DNA from: Sphingomonas endophytica
Lineage (GTDB): Bacteria > Pseudomonadota > Alphaproteobacteria > Sphingomonadales > Sphingomonadaceae
Reading direction: 5' to 3'
DNA length: 64,000 nt
NCBI RefSeq assembly: GCF_014199415.1
Contig: NZ_JACIJN010000001.1
Location: 496,001-560,000 of the forward strand
The notes beneath the pieces are model-generated. The model worked only from the letters and a program-made list of their open reading frames with translations, did no database searches and was not told where the DNA came from. Shown here piece by piece: positions 54,329 through 63,506 of the stretch (its first letter is position 1; every line of letters starts with the position of its first letter). The position numbers and the translations under genes were made by a program.

Positions 54329-54426
54329 GGATCACCTCGATTTGCGATTGCCTCGCAGTAGCCGAGACGGAACACACCGTCAACGCGCCCTTTCGCTGCG
54401 CGGCGGGTGCGCCCATATTGCCGCGC

Positions 54427-56610
54427 ATGGCGATCCAGATCCGTACCAACCTTGCCGAGCCCGAAACCGATGCGGCGTTCGTCCCGCACCGTCCCGCCCG
54501 TCCGCAAAAGGTCGAAGGCGGCAGGACGTTCAAGCTGGTCAGCGAATATGAGCCATCGGGTGATCAGCCGACCGCGATCCGCGAGCTGGTCGACACCGCG
54601 CGCGCCGGCGAGAAGGATCAGGTGCTGCTCGGCGTTACGGGCTCGGGCAAGACCTTCACGATGGCGAAGGTGATCGAGGAAATGCAGCGCCCGGCGCTGA
54701 TCCTCGCCCCCAACAAGATCCTCGCCGCGCAATTGTACGGCGAGTTCAAGTCTTTCTTTCCTGACAATGCCGTCGAATATTTCGTCAGCTATTACGATTA
54801 CTATCAGCCCGAGGCCTATGTCCCGCGCTCCGACACCTATATCGAGAAGGAGTCGAGCATCAACGAGTCGATTGACCGGATGCGCCACTCCGCGACCCGG
54901 TCGCTGCTCGAACGCGACGACGTGATCATCGTCGCCTCGGTATCGTGCCTGTACGGCATCGGCTCGGTCGAGACCTATTCCGCGATGATCTTCGATCTGA
55001 AGAAAGGCCAGAGCGTCGATCAGCGCGAGATCGTCCGCAAATTGGTCGCGCTGCAATACAAGCGTAACGACGCCGCGTTTCAGCGCGGCAATTTTCGCGT
55101 AAAGGGCGACAATCTCGAAATCTTTCCCTCGCACTATGAAGACAGCGCGTGGCGCGTGTCGTTCTTTGGCGACGAGATCGAGGAGATCGTCGAGTTCGAT
55201 CCGCTGACCGGCAAGAAGTCGGCGAGCCTGGGGTCGATCCGCATCTACGCCAATTCGCACTATGTCACCCCCGGCCCGACGATGAAGCAGGCGACCGAGG
55301 CGATCAAACACGAGCTGTCGGAACGGCTCAAGGAGCTGGAGATCGAGGGCAAGCTGCTCGAGCGCCAGCGGCTGGAACAGCGCACCAATTTCGACCTCGA
55401 GATGATCGCCGCGACCGGCAGCTGCAACGGCATCGAGAATTACAGCCGCTTCCTGACCGGACGCCTGCCCGGCGAACCGCCGCCCACTTTGTTCGAATAT
55501 CTTCCGGAAAACGCGCTGCTGTTCGTCGACGAGAGCCACCAGACGATCGGCCAGATCAACGGCATGTCGCGCGGCGACCACCGGCGCAAGATCACGCTCG
55601 CCGAATATGGCTTCCGCCTGCCCTCGGCGATCGACAACCGTCCTTTGCGTTTCAACGAATGGGACGCGATGCGCCCGCAGACCGTCTGCGTCTCGGCGAC
55701 GCCGGGCACGTGGGAGATGGAACAGGCCGGCGGTGTCTTCGCCGAACAGGTGATCCGCCCGACCGGGCTGATCGACCCGCCGGTCGAGATCAAGCCGGTC
55801 GAGGAACAGGTGCAGGACCTGATCGTCGAATGCGGCAAGACCACCGCGCTCGGCTATCGCACGCTCGTCACCACGCTCACCAAGCGGATGGCCGAGGATC
55901 TGACCGAATATATGCACGAGGCGGGGATCAAGGTCCGCTACATGCACTCCGACGTCGAGACTTTGGAGCGGATCGAGCTGATCCGCGACCTGCGGCTGGG
56001 CGTGTATGACGTGCTGATCGGGATCAACCTGTTGCGCGAGGGGCTCGACATCCCCGAATGCGGGCTGGTCGCGATCCTCGACGCCGACAAGGAGGGCTTC
56101 CTGCGCTCCGAGACCTCGCTGATCCAGACGATCGGGCGCGCGGCGCGCAACGTCGACGGACGCGTGATCCTCTATGCCGACCGCATCACCGGCAGCATGG
56201 AGCGCGCGATGAACGAGACCGCGCGCCGCCGCGAAAAGCAGGAGGCGTACAACCGCGAACACGGCATCACCCCGACGACGATCCGCCGCAGCATCGGTGA
56301 CATCATCGCGCATGTCGCGTCGAAGGATCAGGTGACGGTCGAGATTGACGAGGACCGTCCGCACATGGTCGGCCACAATCTGCGCGCGTATATCGAGGAG
56401 CTGGAGAAGAAGATGCGCAAGGCCGCGTCCGATCTCGAGTTCGAGGAAGCCGGGCGGCTGCGCGACGAGATCCGTGCGCTGGAGCAGGAAGAGCTGGGGC
56501 TGCCGGTCGAGCAGCAGAAGCTGCCGCTGATGGGGCGCAGCAACGAGGGCAAGCCGGGGACGCGCAAGACGCGCTTCGGCAAGACGCAGCGGAAGTTCGG
56601 GAAACGGTAG
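54427..56610 (+). CDS. uvrB: Excinuclease ABC subunit B
   Basis: DNA-damage recognition helicase of nucleotide excision repair, 727 residues. Walker [11 protein letters not shown] (about 71-80), beta-hairpin [12 protein letters not shown] that opens DNA, helicase motif DESH, motif [14 protein letters not shown] and QTIGRAARN, and a C-terminal UVR domain for UvrC contact ([17 protein letters not shown]). The N-terminus has about 35 residues more than E. coli UvrB. Start ATG 54427. Confidence 0.97.
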   Translation: MAIQIRTNLAEPETDAAFVPHRPARPQKVEGGRTFKLVSEYEPSGDQPTAIRELVDTARAGEKDQVLLGVTGSGKTFTMAKVIEEMQRPALILAPNKILAAQLYGEFKSFFPDNAVEYFVSYYDYYQPEAYVPRSDTYIEKESSINESIDRMRHSATRSLLERDDVIIVASVSCLYGIGSVETYSAMIFDLKKGQSVDQREIVRKLVALQYKRNDAAFQRGNFRVKGDNLEIFPSHYEDSAWRVSFFGDEIEEIVEFDPLTGKKSASLGSIRIYANSHYVTPGPTMKQATEAIKHELSERLKELEIEGKLLERQRLEQRTNFDLEMIAATGSCNGIENYSRFLTGRLPGEPPPTLFEYLPENALLFVDESHQTIGQINGMSRGDHRRKITLAEYGFRLPSAIDNRPLRFNEWDAMRPQTVCVSATPGTWEMEQAGGVFAEQVIRPTGLIDPPVEIKPVEEQVQDLIVECGKTTALGYRTLVTTLTKRMAEDLTEYMHEAGIKVRYMHSDVETLERIELIRDLRLGVYDVLIGINLLREGLDIPECGLVAILDADKEGFLRSETSLIQTIGRAARNVDGRVILYADRITGSMERAMNETARRREKQEAYNREHGITPTTIRRSIGDIIAHVASKDQVTVEIDEDRPHMVGHNLRAYIEELEKKMRKAASDLEFEEAGRLRDEIRALEQEELGLPVEQQKLPLMGRSNEGKPGTRKTRFGKTQRKFGKR

Positions 56611-56637
56611 AGGCTTTCCCGTCACCCTCATCTCAGG

Positions 56638-56753
56638 GTCACTCCGGCAAAGGCCGGGGTCCAGTCGCGGAGCGCCTGAAGAAGAAGCGGAACGGCCGCT
56701 GCGCATAGTGCGGCGACGTTACCCAACTGGGCCCCGGCGTTCGCCGGGGTGAC
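56638..56753. repeat. Inverted repeat pair downstream of uvrB
   Basis: GTCACTCCGGCAAAGGCCGG (left) and CCGGCGTTCGCCGGGGTGAC (right) are inverted relatives, each with its own hairpin. They are a further paired-palindrome type and may end uvrB transcription. Confidence 0.75.
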
Positions 56754-56833
56754 GTGAGAGAGGTGGGTTAAGGCGCAAAGGCGAGTGATCTCAATCACTC
56801 CCGGTTCAGCCACCCGCCCCTATATCCCACACC

Positions 56834-57580
56834 ATGTACGCGCAGCCTCCCCGCGAGCGGATCGGTCCGGCCATCGCCGCCGCGGCGGTGTGTGCGGCGC
56901 TCGGCTGGACGCTGTTCGTCGGGTTGGCCGGCGCGCCACTCGCACAACGCGTCGAGGAGGGGCTGGCGGTGTTCCGCATCGCGACCCCGCCGCCACCGCC
57001 GGTCAAGGTGGTGCCAAAACGCACGCACACGTCACGCCCCTCGGGCCGCGCCGCCCCGCCCAACATCCGCTCGCAGGCCACGCAGATCGCCGCCCCGACG
57101 CCGATCGTCGTGGTGCCGCTCCCCCCGCCGCCGATCACGGTCGCGCTCAAGCCGTTCGCGGGCAACGAGGCAACGCAGGGCGCGACCAGCAAAGTCGGGC
57201 CGGGCACCGGCGCGGGTGGCGTCGGCGACGGAACCGGGAGCGGCGGCTGGGGCGATGGCGACGGTGGCCCGGGCGACGAGACGCCGCCGGTCTGGAAGCG
57301 CGGCCGCCTGACCGACGCCGATTACCCCCGCGACCTCGGCGACGCGGGCTTTCAAGGCACGGTAGCGGTCAAGTACCTCGTTTGGAGCGACGGCCGCGTG
57401 CGCGACTGTCACGTCACGAAGAGCAGCGGCAATGCGACGCTCGACGCGACCACCTGCCGACTGATCCAGCGCCGCTTCCGTTACGACCCGTCGCGCGATG
57501 CCGAGGGCCGCCCGGTGCCGGCGTGGATCGTCGAGAACCACGAATGGATCATCGTGGCGGAGCCCTCGGCTGGCCAGTGA
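56834..57580 (+). CDS. Energy transducer TonB
   Basis: Inner-membrane-anchored periplasmic protein that powers outer-membrane receptors. 248 residues: one TM helix (about 12-33), a Pro-rich segment (PPPPPVKVVPKRTHT, VVVPLPPPPITV), a Gly-rich linker (about 120-150) and a C-terminal TonB-type domain (about 155-240; DAGFQGTVAVKYLVWSDGRVRDCHVTKSSGNATLDATTCRLIQRRF). Two Cys in that domain may form a disulfide. No exbB/exbD nearby. Confidence 0.85.
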   Translation: MYAQPPRERIGPAIAAAAVCAALGWTLFVGLAGAPLAQRVEEGLAVFRIATPPPPPVKVVPKRTHTSRPSGRAAPPNIRSQATQIAAPTPIVVVPLPPPPITVALKPFAGNEATQGATSKVGPGTGAGGVGDGTGSGGWGDGDGGPGDETPPVWKRGRLTDADYPRDLGDAGFQGTVAVKYLVWSDGRVRDCHVTKSSGNATLDATTCRLIQRRFRYDPSRDAEGRPVPAWIVENHEWIIVAEPSAGQ

Positions 57581-57650
57581 GGCCGTCATCCCGGACCTGG
57601 TCCAGGATCCCTCTTCTTGTTCGATCGCGTTGATCGACCCGGCACACTAC

Positions 57651-57720
57651 CGTCATTGCGAGCGGAGCGAAGCAAGCCAGTGCCGGACCAGCACGCCGTG
57701 TATCGCTCCGCTCGCAATAA
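57651..57720. repeat. GTCATTGCGAGC repeat, copy 2
   Basis: CGTCATTGCGAGCGGAGCGA at the left and TCGCTCCGCTCGCAATAAAG at the right form an inverted pair, related to 47324-47402. Lies downstream of the TonB gene. Confidence 0.72.
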
Positions 57721-57764
57721 AGAACGATTTATTTCCTTTCCCCGATCACGTCCGGGGCGGTGGC

Positions 57765-57896
57765 TCAGCGCTTCTCGGCCGGCTCCGCATCGGTGGTCTG
57801 CGGCGGCGGCGAGCTGTTGCCCTTGTCGGGTGCATCCGGATCCGTCAGCAGTTCCTCGACCGCTTCCTGGACGTCGTTTTCCTTACGCTCGCTCAT
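57765..57896 (-). CDS. Small acidic protein, 43 aa
   Basis: Read from ATG 57896: 43 residues beginning MSERKENDVQEAVEELLTDP, rich in Glu, Asp and Pro, with no membrane segment. Strong ribosome site GAGGAGTG lies just upstream, within the end of the PRC-barrel gene; the gap between the two genes is 10 bp. I do not recognise the family. The good ribosome site and coupling argue it is real. Confidence 0.65.
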   Translation of the reverse strand: MSERKENDVQEAVEELLTDPDAPDKGNSSPPPQTTDAEPAEKR

Positions 57897-57906
57897 GGCT
57901 CACTCC

Positions 57907-58275
57907 TCATGCGACGTTGAGATTTTCGCCCTGCACCTGATAATAACTGGCGACGCGATCGGCATACGCCTGATCGAAGATCGGCGCGTTGTTCGCCCAG
58001 CTCGGGCCGCCCTCCAGCAGGCGACGGTCGATCGTCACGACATAACGATCCCGCACCGGATCGAATTGCAGCAACGAAAACGGCAGCGGGTAATAGCTCT
58101 TGCCCATGCCGAGAAAGCCGCCGAGGCTGAGCACTGCATGCGTTGCACGCCCGGTCGACTTGTGCACCATGAACGCCTGCACGGTGCCGAGATGATCGCC
58201 GTCGCGCGTGTCGACCTTCATCGTGTCGCTGAGGGTGGACTGCACCAGGATCTGGGTCGGCGCGTCGTCGGCCAT
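57907..58275 (-). CDS. PRC-barrel domain protein
   Basis: A 122-residue cytosolic protein with a PRC-barrel (about 12-90), a small beta-barrel seen in RNA-processing and photosynthetic proteins. Visible blocks: GDHLGTVQAFMVHKSTGRATHAVLSLGGFLGMGKSYYPLPFSLL. Members like this are often stress-related. ATG 58275 has GGAG upstream. It forms an operon with the 43-aa acidic protein. Confidence 0.85.
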   Translation of the reverse strand: MADDAPTQILVQSTLSDTMKVDTRDGDHLGTVQAFMVHKSTGRATHAVLSLGGFLGMGKSYYPLPFSLLQFDPVRDRYVVTIDRRLLEGGPSWANNAPIFDQAYADRVASYYQVQGENLNVA

Positions 58276-58384
58276 CGCGGATACTCCTATGTTAAGCGAT
58301 CTCGCGCGGTGAACCGTCATCCCGGTGCGGCGGTTCCGGGTACGGCGGTTGAGCGCGCGGCGGCGATCCGCCATAGCGTCGCGG

Positions 58385-58927
58385 GTGACCCGCTATCTTT
58401 CCCCGCTTCCGCTCGCGCTGCTGGTGCTGGCGAGCGCCGCCTGCGTTCCGCGCGCCGCACCGCCGGCCCCGGTCGCGCCCGCCCCGACGCCGACGCCGGC
58501 GCCTGCACCGGCACCGCTCCCCGCACCGACGCCGGTCGCCGACTGGCAGGACTGGCCGTGGACGCCGGGTGCGTGGCGCTACACGCGCGCGCCCGCCGGC
58601 CCAATCGCCCGCTATGGCGTGACCGGGCAGGCACCCGCGGCGGAGCTGCGCTGCGACCGCGCCGCGCGCGCGCTGCTGCTCTCGCGGCCGGGGAACAGCG
58701 CGATGCCCTTCACGATCCGCACGAGCGCGATGTCGCGCAGCGTCGCGACGCAGCTCGCCACCGGGGCGATCCCGCAGGTTGTGGCGCGTTTCGCGCTCGA
58801 CGACAGGTTGCTCGATGCGATGGCGTTCACGCGCGGGCGCTTCACGATCGAACAGCCGGGCACGCCGCCGCTGGTGCTGCCGCCCTGGGCGGAAGTCGGC
58901 CGGGTGATCGAGGATTGCCGCGGCTGA
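58385..58927 (+). CDS. Pro/Ala-rich lipoprotein of unknown function
   Basis: A 180-residue protein with a lipoprotein-type signal (LVLASAAC, Cys about 20), a Pro/Ala-rich linker (APAPTPTPAPAPAPLPAP), then a domain with two Cys (ELRCDRA, VIEDC) and the segment FTIRTSAMSRSVATQLA. Homologues are common in sphingomonads but function is unknown to me. Start GTG 58385. Divergent from the PRC-barrel gene. Confidence 0.7.
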   Translation: MTRYLSPLPLALLVLASAACVPRAAPPAPVAPAPTPTPAPAPAPLPAPTPVADWQDWPWTPGAWRYTRAPAGPIARYGVTGQAPAAELRCDRAARALLLSRPGNSAMPFTIRTSAMSRSVATQLATGAIPQVVARFALDDRLLDAMAFTRGRFTIEQPGTPPLVLPPWAEVGRVIEDCRG

Positions 58928-59061
58928 TCCACTGTGGCGAACCGGGGCGCGAAGTCTGGAATGTTCGTCCAGAACCGGACGCATTACAAGCCTTGTATCG
59001 CATCCGCATTCGTCTCACATAACGGATGCGGCTTACGCGGTCGCAACTGTTATCAACCAGC

Positions 59062-59134
59062 GAAAGGAGGTGATCCGATGTCTCATGGTTCAGCAATGGG
59101 GTCGGTTCAGTTCGTTCGGGAGATGCGCTTCTAG
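59062..59134 (+). other. 18-codon ORF with full-length anti-16S ribosome site
   Basis: GAAAGGAGGTGATCC (59062-59076) is complementary to 15 nt of the 16S rRNA 3' end, followed immediately by ATG 59078 and codons for MSHGSAMGSVQFVREMRF with stop TAG 59132-59134. The peptide looks like a leader peptide or tiny protein. No family is recognised. It is followed by a run of RNA hairpins. Confidence 0.5.
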
Positions 59135-59152
59135 GACTCGCTGCCCCGCTGC

Positions 59153-59290
59153 GGGAGGATGCTTCCTCCCTTCAACGTAGCGGGACCGGCGTTTTCTGGA
59201 GGCCAACATGGTCTCCCGGGCTGGAGCTCTCCGGCCGCTGACCATGTCAAGGGGTTGTCGGGCGTCCGTTCGCGGGCGTTCGGCAACCTC
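59153..59290 (+). ncRNA. Structured RNA candidate downstream of tiny ORF
   Basis: Three stems in a row: GGGAGGA/TCCTCCC (59153-59170); ACATGGTC/GACCATGT (59206-59247) enclosing GGCTGG/CCGGCC (59219-59236); and an 18-bp stem (59251-59268 with 59273-59290) closed by a UUCG loop and containing five G-U pairs with no mismatch. Wobble rather than mismatch suggests selection for RNA structure. Upstream lies one more perfect stem, CGCATCCG/CGGATGCG (58999-59030). I do not recognise an Rfam class. The gap 58928-59542 otherwise holds the repeat and Fur-like site listed. Confidence 0.5.
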
Positions 59291-59327
59291 TTCTCATGTC
59301 TGGTGTGTGGCGCGCGTTCGTTACGGA

Positions 59328-59458
59328 TCGTCGGCCCTGCGCAGGCAGGGACCCATGTCTCTATCGTGAGGCGGACCAGCTGACACAGCAGGTCGGCCGC
59401 CGATGTCACCGTGCGCTGCACGGCACAGACATAGGCTCTTGCCTGCGCAGGAGCGACA
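59328..59458. repeat. REPIN-like paired palindrome, copy E (degenerate)
   Basis: Left unit CGTCGGCCCTGCGCAGGCAG and right unit ending TGCGCAGGAGCGAC are inverted relatives of the family at 5252, with several substitutions (TCTTGCC for CCCTGCC). Lies between the structured RNA region and the siderophore receptor. Confidence 0.75.
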
Positions 59459-59487
59459 GCACAACAATAGCCCGGCGACGACAAAGG

Positions 59488-59506
59488 TTATTGATACTCA
59501 CTCGCA
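59488..59506 (+). promoter_or_regulatory. Fur-box-like site upstream of siderophore receptor
   Basis: TTATTGATACTCACTCGCA lies 37 bp before the receptor start. It matches 15 of 19 positions of the site upstream of the PepSY operon (11158-11176, minus strand). Iron-dependent Fur repression is the likely meaning, by analogy with other siderophore receptors. Confidence 0.45.
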
Positions 59507-59542
59507 CTGTCGATAAAGGCCCCTGCATTCAAAGGGGTCTCC

Positions 59543-61705
59543 ATGTCCGTCCGTCATTCCAGCAGCTTCCTCACCCTCGCCGTCCTGCTCGCCGCCACGT
59601 CGGCGGCGGCGCAGCAGCGTAGCGACACCACCACGCCCGACGACGTGATCGTGACCGGCCGGCAGGCGCCCGACCTCGCCAGCGCCGGCACCAAATCGGC
59701 GCTGCCGCTCGCCGAGACCGCGCAGTCGATCACCGTCGTCACCGGCGACCAGATCGAGGCGCTCGGGCTCCAGAACCTCAACCAGGCGCTGCGCTTCGTC
59801 GCGGGCGTCACCCCCGAGACGCGCGGATCGAGCGCCGAGGTCTACGACCAGTTCAAGCTGCGCGGCTTCGACGCGCCGGTGTTCCTCGACGGGCTGAAGC
59901 AGTTCGGCAGCACCACCGGCTATGCGATCCCGCAGGTCGACGTGTCGCGACTGGCGCGCTTCGAGGTACTCAAGGGCCCGGCCTCGACGCTCTACGGCCA
60001 GTCGAGCCCGGGCGGGCTGATCGCGCAGTCGAGCAAGCTGCCGGTCGACCTGCCGCTCTATGGGTCGGTCGCGGGCACCTATGGCGAGTACGACCTTTAT
60101 CGGGTCGATGCCGATGTCGGCGGCAGCACCAGCGACGTGCTGTGGCGCGTCTATGGCAGCGCGAACGGCAGCGACACGCAGCAGCGCTTCGCCAGGCGCG
60201 AGCGGCAGACGGTGTCGGGCGCGGTGACGATCGGCAACGGCTCGCGCACCACCTTCACCCTGCTGGGCACCTATTCGCACGATCCGCACAACGGCGCCTA
60301 TGGCGTCTTCCCGGCGCTGGGCACGCTGGTCGACAACCCCAACGGCAAGCTTTCGACGCGCTTCGACGGTGGCGAGGCGGGCAACCGCTACCAGCGCGAG
60401 CAGGCGGCGGGGACGTACATCTTCACGCACGATTTCGGCGGCGGCTGGCGCTTCCGTTCGTCGGGCCGTTACCAGAACGTCACCGCGCAGCTTGGGCTCG
60501 TCTATGTCAGCGGCACGCCGGTGGCGGGCAGCACGCGCGTCTACAATCGTGCCAGCTATGCGACCGACGAGGAACTGAACAACTGGACCTATGACAATCA
60601 GCTTGCCGGGATCGTGCGCACCGGGCCGGTGACGCACCGGCTGTTGTTCGGCGTCGACCGGCAGGTCGCGCATTCGACCGAGGACGGCAAGTTCGGGACC
60701 GGGACTCCGCTCGACGTCTACAACCCTGTCTATGGGACGATGACGGTTCCGCGGACACCAGGCCAAGTGCCGGGCGACCAGAGTCGGTTCAACCTGACAG
60801 CGCGGCTCCGTCAGCAGGGCATCTATGCGCAGGACCAGATCGAGGTCGGCGCGCTGCGCGTCACGCTCGGCGGCCGGCAGGACTGGGCATGGAGCCAGCA
60901 GAACGGCGGCATCCCGAAGAAGGACGACAGGTTCACGTGGCGCGCCGCGGCGCTCTACACCCTGCCCTTCGGTCTCGCGCCCTATGTCAGCTATTCGACC
61001 TCGTTCGAGCCGCAGTCGTCGACGGTCCGGCGCGGCGATGGGACACTCGGGATCGCCGACCCGTCGTTTGGCAAGCAGATCGAGGCCGGCGCGAAGTTCA
61101 GTGTGCCCGGCACGCCGATCCTGCTGTCGGGCGCGTGGTTCCGCATCGACCAGACCAATGTCGTCACCTCGACCCCCGATTTCTCGATCTCGCGCCAGAC
61201 CGGCGAAGTGCGCTCGACCGGTGTCGAGTTCGAGGGCAGTGCGCCGCTCGGGCTCGGCTTTACCGCCCGCGCGGCGTACAGCCGCCAGCGCGTCCGCGTG
61301 ACCAGCGACCCGCAGGACCCGTCGCGCGTCGGGCGCGGGCTGGAGACGGTCGGGCGCGGCGGCGCGTCGCTGATCCTCGACTGGGCGCCCGAGCGCGGCA
61401 CCTTCCACGGCTTCGCGCTGGGCGGCGCGGTGCGGCATGTCGATGAGGTCTATGCCGGCGTCTATACCCCGCCCGAGAACCCCGCTGCCGCCGCGCCGCT
61501 CAACAGCCCGTCCTACACCGTCTATGACGCGTGGGCGCGGTTCGATCTCGAGCGGCTGAGCCCGTCGCTCAAGGGGCTGACCGCTTCGGTCAACGCCTCC
61601 AACCTGTTCGACAAGACCTATATCACCTCGTGCTTCGCCAATTACGCGTGGTGCTGGTACGGCAACCGCCGTGTCGTGCAGGGGACGATCGCCTATCGTT
61701 TCTGA
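59543..61705 (+). CDS. TonB-dependent siderophore receptor
   Basis: Outer-membrane ferric-siderophore receptor, 720 residues. Signal peptide (1-23, ends AAAQ), plug (about 40-165) with ITVVTGDQIEALGLQNLNQALRFVAGVTPE and FEVLKGPASTLYGQSSPGGLIAQ, then a barrel ending in GTIAYRF. No N-terminal signalling domain, so it does not control a sigma factor. The class (FhuA/FpvA-like) takes hydroxamate or mixed siderophores; the exact ligand is unknown. A Fur-box-like site lies just upstream. Confidence 0.92.
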   Translation: MSVRHSSSFLTLAVLLAATSAAAQQRSDTTTPDDVIVTGRQAPDLASAGTKSALPLAETAQSITVVTGDQIEALGLQNLNQALRFVAGVTPETRGSSAEVYDQFKLRGFDAPVFLDGLKQFGSTTGYAIPQVDVSRLARFEVLKGPASTLYGQSSPGGLIAQSSKLPVDLPLYGSVAGTYGEYDLYRVDADVGGSTSDVLWRVYGSANGSDTQQRFARRERQTVSGAVTIGNGSRTTFTLLGTYSHDPHNGAYGVFPALGTLVDNPNGKLSTRFDGGEAGNRYQREQAAGTYIFTHDFGGGWRFRSSGRYQNVTAQLGLVYVSGTPVAGSTRVYNRASYATDEELNNWTYDNQLAGIVRTGPVTHRLLFGVDRQVAHSTEDGKFGTGTPLDVYNPVYGTMTVPRTPGQVPGDQSRFNLTARLRQQGIYAQDQIEVGALRVTLGGRQDWAWSQQNGGIPKKDDRFTWRAAALYTLPFGLAPYVSYSTSFEPQSSTVRRGDGTLGIADPSFGKQIEAGAKFSVPGTPILLSGAWFRIDQTNVVTSTPDFSISRQTGEVRSTGVEFEGSAPLGLGFTARAAYSRQRVRVTSDPQDPSRVGRGLETVGRGGASLILDWAPERGTFHGFALGGAVRHVDEVYAGVYTPPENPAAAAPLNSPSYTVYDAWARFDLERLSPSLKGLTASVNASNLFDKTYITSCFANYAWCWYGNRRVVQGTIAYRF

Positions 61706-61779
61706 CCGCGATCAACGCGATACCGGTGAACCTCTGATCGTCCCGCCCGTTCGCGCCCGGATACCGGGAGATTTGCGAC

Positions 61780-62778
61780 ATGGACGATCAGGGCACCACG
61801 CGCCGCACCATCTTGGGCGGCGCAGCCGCGGCCGGACTTACCTTCGGCGGCGCGGCCAGCGCAGCGGCACAGGCCGGCGCAGGTCCAGCCGCTCCGGTGC
61901 CGCTCCGCGATCCGCGGACGAAATACACCAGCCAGCCCTTCCCCGAGCAGCGCCAGCCCTGGCCCGCGCTGCAGGGCGAGATGACCCCGCGTCCCGACAG
62001 CGGCGAGACCAGCTATCGCGGCTCGGGCCGGCTGACCGGGCGCAAGGCGCTGGTAACGGGCGGCGACAGCGGGATCGGCCGCGCCGCCGCGATCGCCTTC
62101 GCGCGCGAGGGCGCCGACGTCGCGATCAATTACTATCCGACCGAAGAGCCCGACGCGCGCGAGGTCAAGGCGCTGATCGAACAGGCCGGGCGCAAGGCGG
62201 TGCTGCTCCCCGCCGACATTCGCACCGAGAAAGCCTGCACGAAGCTGGTCGCCGACGCGGTGCGCCAGCTCGGCGGGCTCGACCTGCTCGTCAACAACGC
62301 CGCCTATCAGCAGAGCAAGGCCGACATCTCCGAAATTAGCGACGAGCAGATGGTCCGCACGTTCGAGACCAACATTTTCGCGATGTTCCGCATCGCCAAG
62401 GCGGCGATCCCGTCGATGCCGCCGGGGTCGGTCATCATCAACACCGGCTCGGTCAACAGCTACGACCCCGGCGAGGAATTGCTCGATTATGCCAGCACCA
62501 AGGGCGCGATCCTGATCTTCACCAAGGGGCTCGCCAAGCAGCTCGCCAAGAAGGGCATCCGCGTCAACATGGTCGCGCCCGGCCCGATCTGGACGCCGTT
62601 GCAGGTCGCGGGCGGGCAGTTGCCGGGCAAGATGGGTGAGTTCGGACAGGACACGCCGCTGGGCCGTGCCGGCCAGCCTGCCGAACTGGCGCCGCTTTAT
62701 GTGGCGCTGGCGGAGGACGGCACGAGCTTCTCGACCGGCACTGCGGTCGGCGCGCACGGCGGCAAGGGGAACCCGTAA
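61780..62778 (+). CDS. Tat-exported short-chain dehydrogenase
   Basis: SDR of the YghA-like type, 332 residues. A twin-arginine signal (TTRRTILGGAAAAGLTFGGAA) stands at residues 6-27, so the enzyme is exported folded to the periplasm. Cofactor motif TGGDSGIGRA (about 89-98), NNAAYQ, catalytic YASTK (about 238-242), end VGAHGGKGNP. Substrate unknown. Stress-inducible relatives occur in many proteobacteria. Confidence 0.9.
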   Translation: MDDQGTTRRTILGGAAAAGLTFGGAASAAAQAGAGPAAPVPLRDPRTKYTSQPFPEQRQPWPALQGEMTPRPDSGETSYRGSGRLTGRKALVTGGDSGIGRAAAIAFAREGADVAINYYPTEEPDAREVKALIEQAGRKAVLLPADIRTEKACTKLVADAVRQLGGLDLLVNNAAYQQSKADISEISDEQMVRTFETNIFAMFRIAKAAIPSMPPGSVIINTGSVNSYDPGEELLDYASTKGAILIFTKGLAKQLAKKGIRVNMVAPGPIWTPLQVAGGQLPGKMGEFGQDTPLGRAGQPAELAPLYVALAEDGTSFSTGTAVGAHGGKGNP

Positions 62779-62784
62779 CCACGT

Positions 62785-62880
62785 CGTCATTCCCGCGAAG
62801 GCGGGAATCCAGACGCGCAGGTTCATCGCTAGAAGCGCAGACCTCGAAGGTTCTGGATCCCCGCCGCGCGGGGATGACGG
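62785..62880. repeat. Paired palindromic repeat, second family, copy 2
   Basis: Left CGTCATTCCCGCGAAGGCGG, right CGCGCGGGGATGACGG, with inner AATCCAGAC and TTCTGGATCC arms. Same arrangement as 32354-32449. Lies between the Tat-SDR and SRPBCC genes. Confidence 0.8.
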
Positions 62881-62978
62881 TGAAGCGGCAACCTCACTGA
62901 CCCAGATCAACGCACGGCTTTTCCACGGAACGCCCTCCCCCGACCGGCCATTGACGGCGCGACAGGAAAGGAGCCGCC

Positions 62979-63506
62979 ATGGCCGATGACGCCCCGCTCG
63001 CCGCCGCCAAACACGACAAGCCGACCGCGCTTGCCGCCCGCGCCGTCACGATCAACCAGCCCGTCGCCGAAGTCTACTCACGCTTCCGCGACTTCGCCGC
63101 CTGGCCCGCGTTCATGGAGAATGTCGTGCGAATCGACGTGCATGACGAACGCCGCTCGCACTGGGTCGTCAAGGCGCCCGGCGGCAGCAATGTCGAATGG
63201 GACGCCCGCATCACCGAGGAGGTCCCCGGCAAGCTGCTCGCCTGGGAAAGCGAGCCCGGCGCGGAGATCCCCAACCGCGGTTATGTCGAGTTCCGCGACG
63301 CTGGTGCGCGCGGCACGGTGATCGTCGCGACGATCGACTATGACCCGCCCGCCGGCGTGATTGGCAAGGTGATCGCCAAGATGTTCCAGCGCGAGCCCGC
63401 GATCCAGGCGCGCCGCGACCTGCGCCGTTTCAAGCAGCTGCTGGAAACCGGCGAGATCGCCACCCCCGCGATGAACGCCAAGCAATTCGAGGAGATGGGG
63501 CTGTGA
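62979..63506 (+). CDS. SRPBCC (polyketide cyclase-like) protein
   Basis: A 175-residue START-fold protein. Blocks [33 protein letters not shown] and [24 protein letters not shown] are typical of the SRPBCC/polyketide-cyclase group that binds hydrophobic ligands. ATG 62979 follows GAAAGGAG at good spacing. Its stop overlaps the start of the dehydrogenase gene (GTGA). Confidence 0.87.
   Translation: MADDAPLAAAKHDKPTALAARAVTINQPVAEVYSRFRDFAAWPAFMENVVRIDVHDERRSHWVVKAPGGSNVEWDARITEEVPGKLLAWESEPGAEIPNRGYVEFRDAGARGTVIVATIDYDPPAGVIGKVIAKMFQREPAIQARRDLRRFKQLLETGEIATPAMNAKQFEEMGL

Noticed and set aside
59328..59458. Possible CRISPR-like spacing of palindromes
   Set aside because: Only paired inverted units, no regularly spaced direct repeats and no cas genes.
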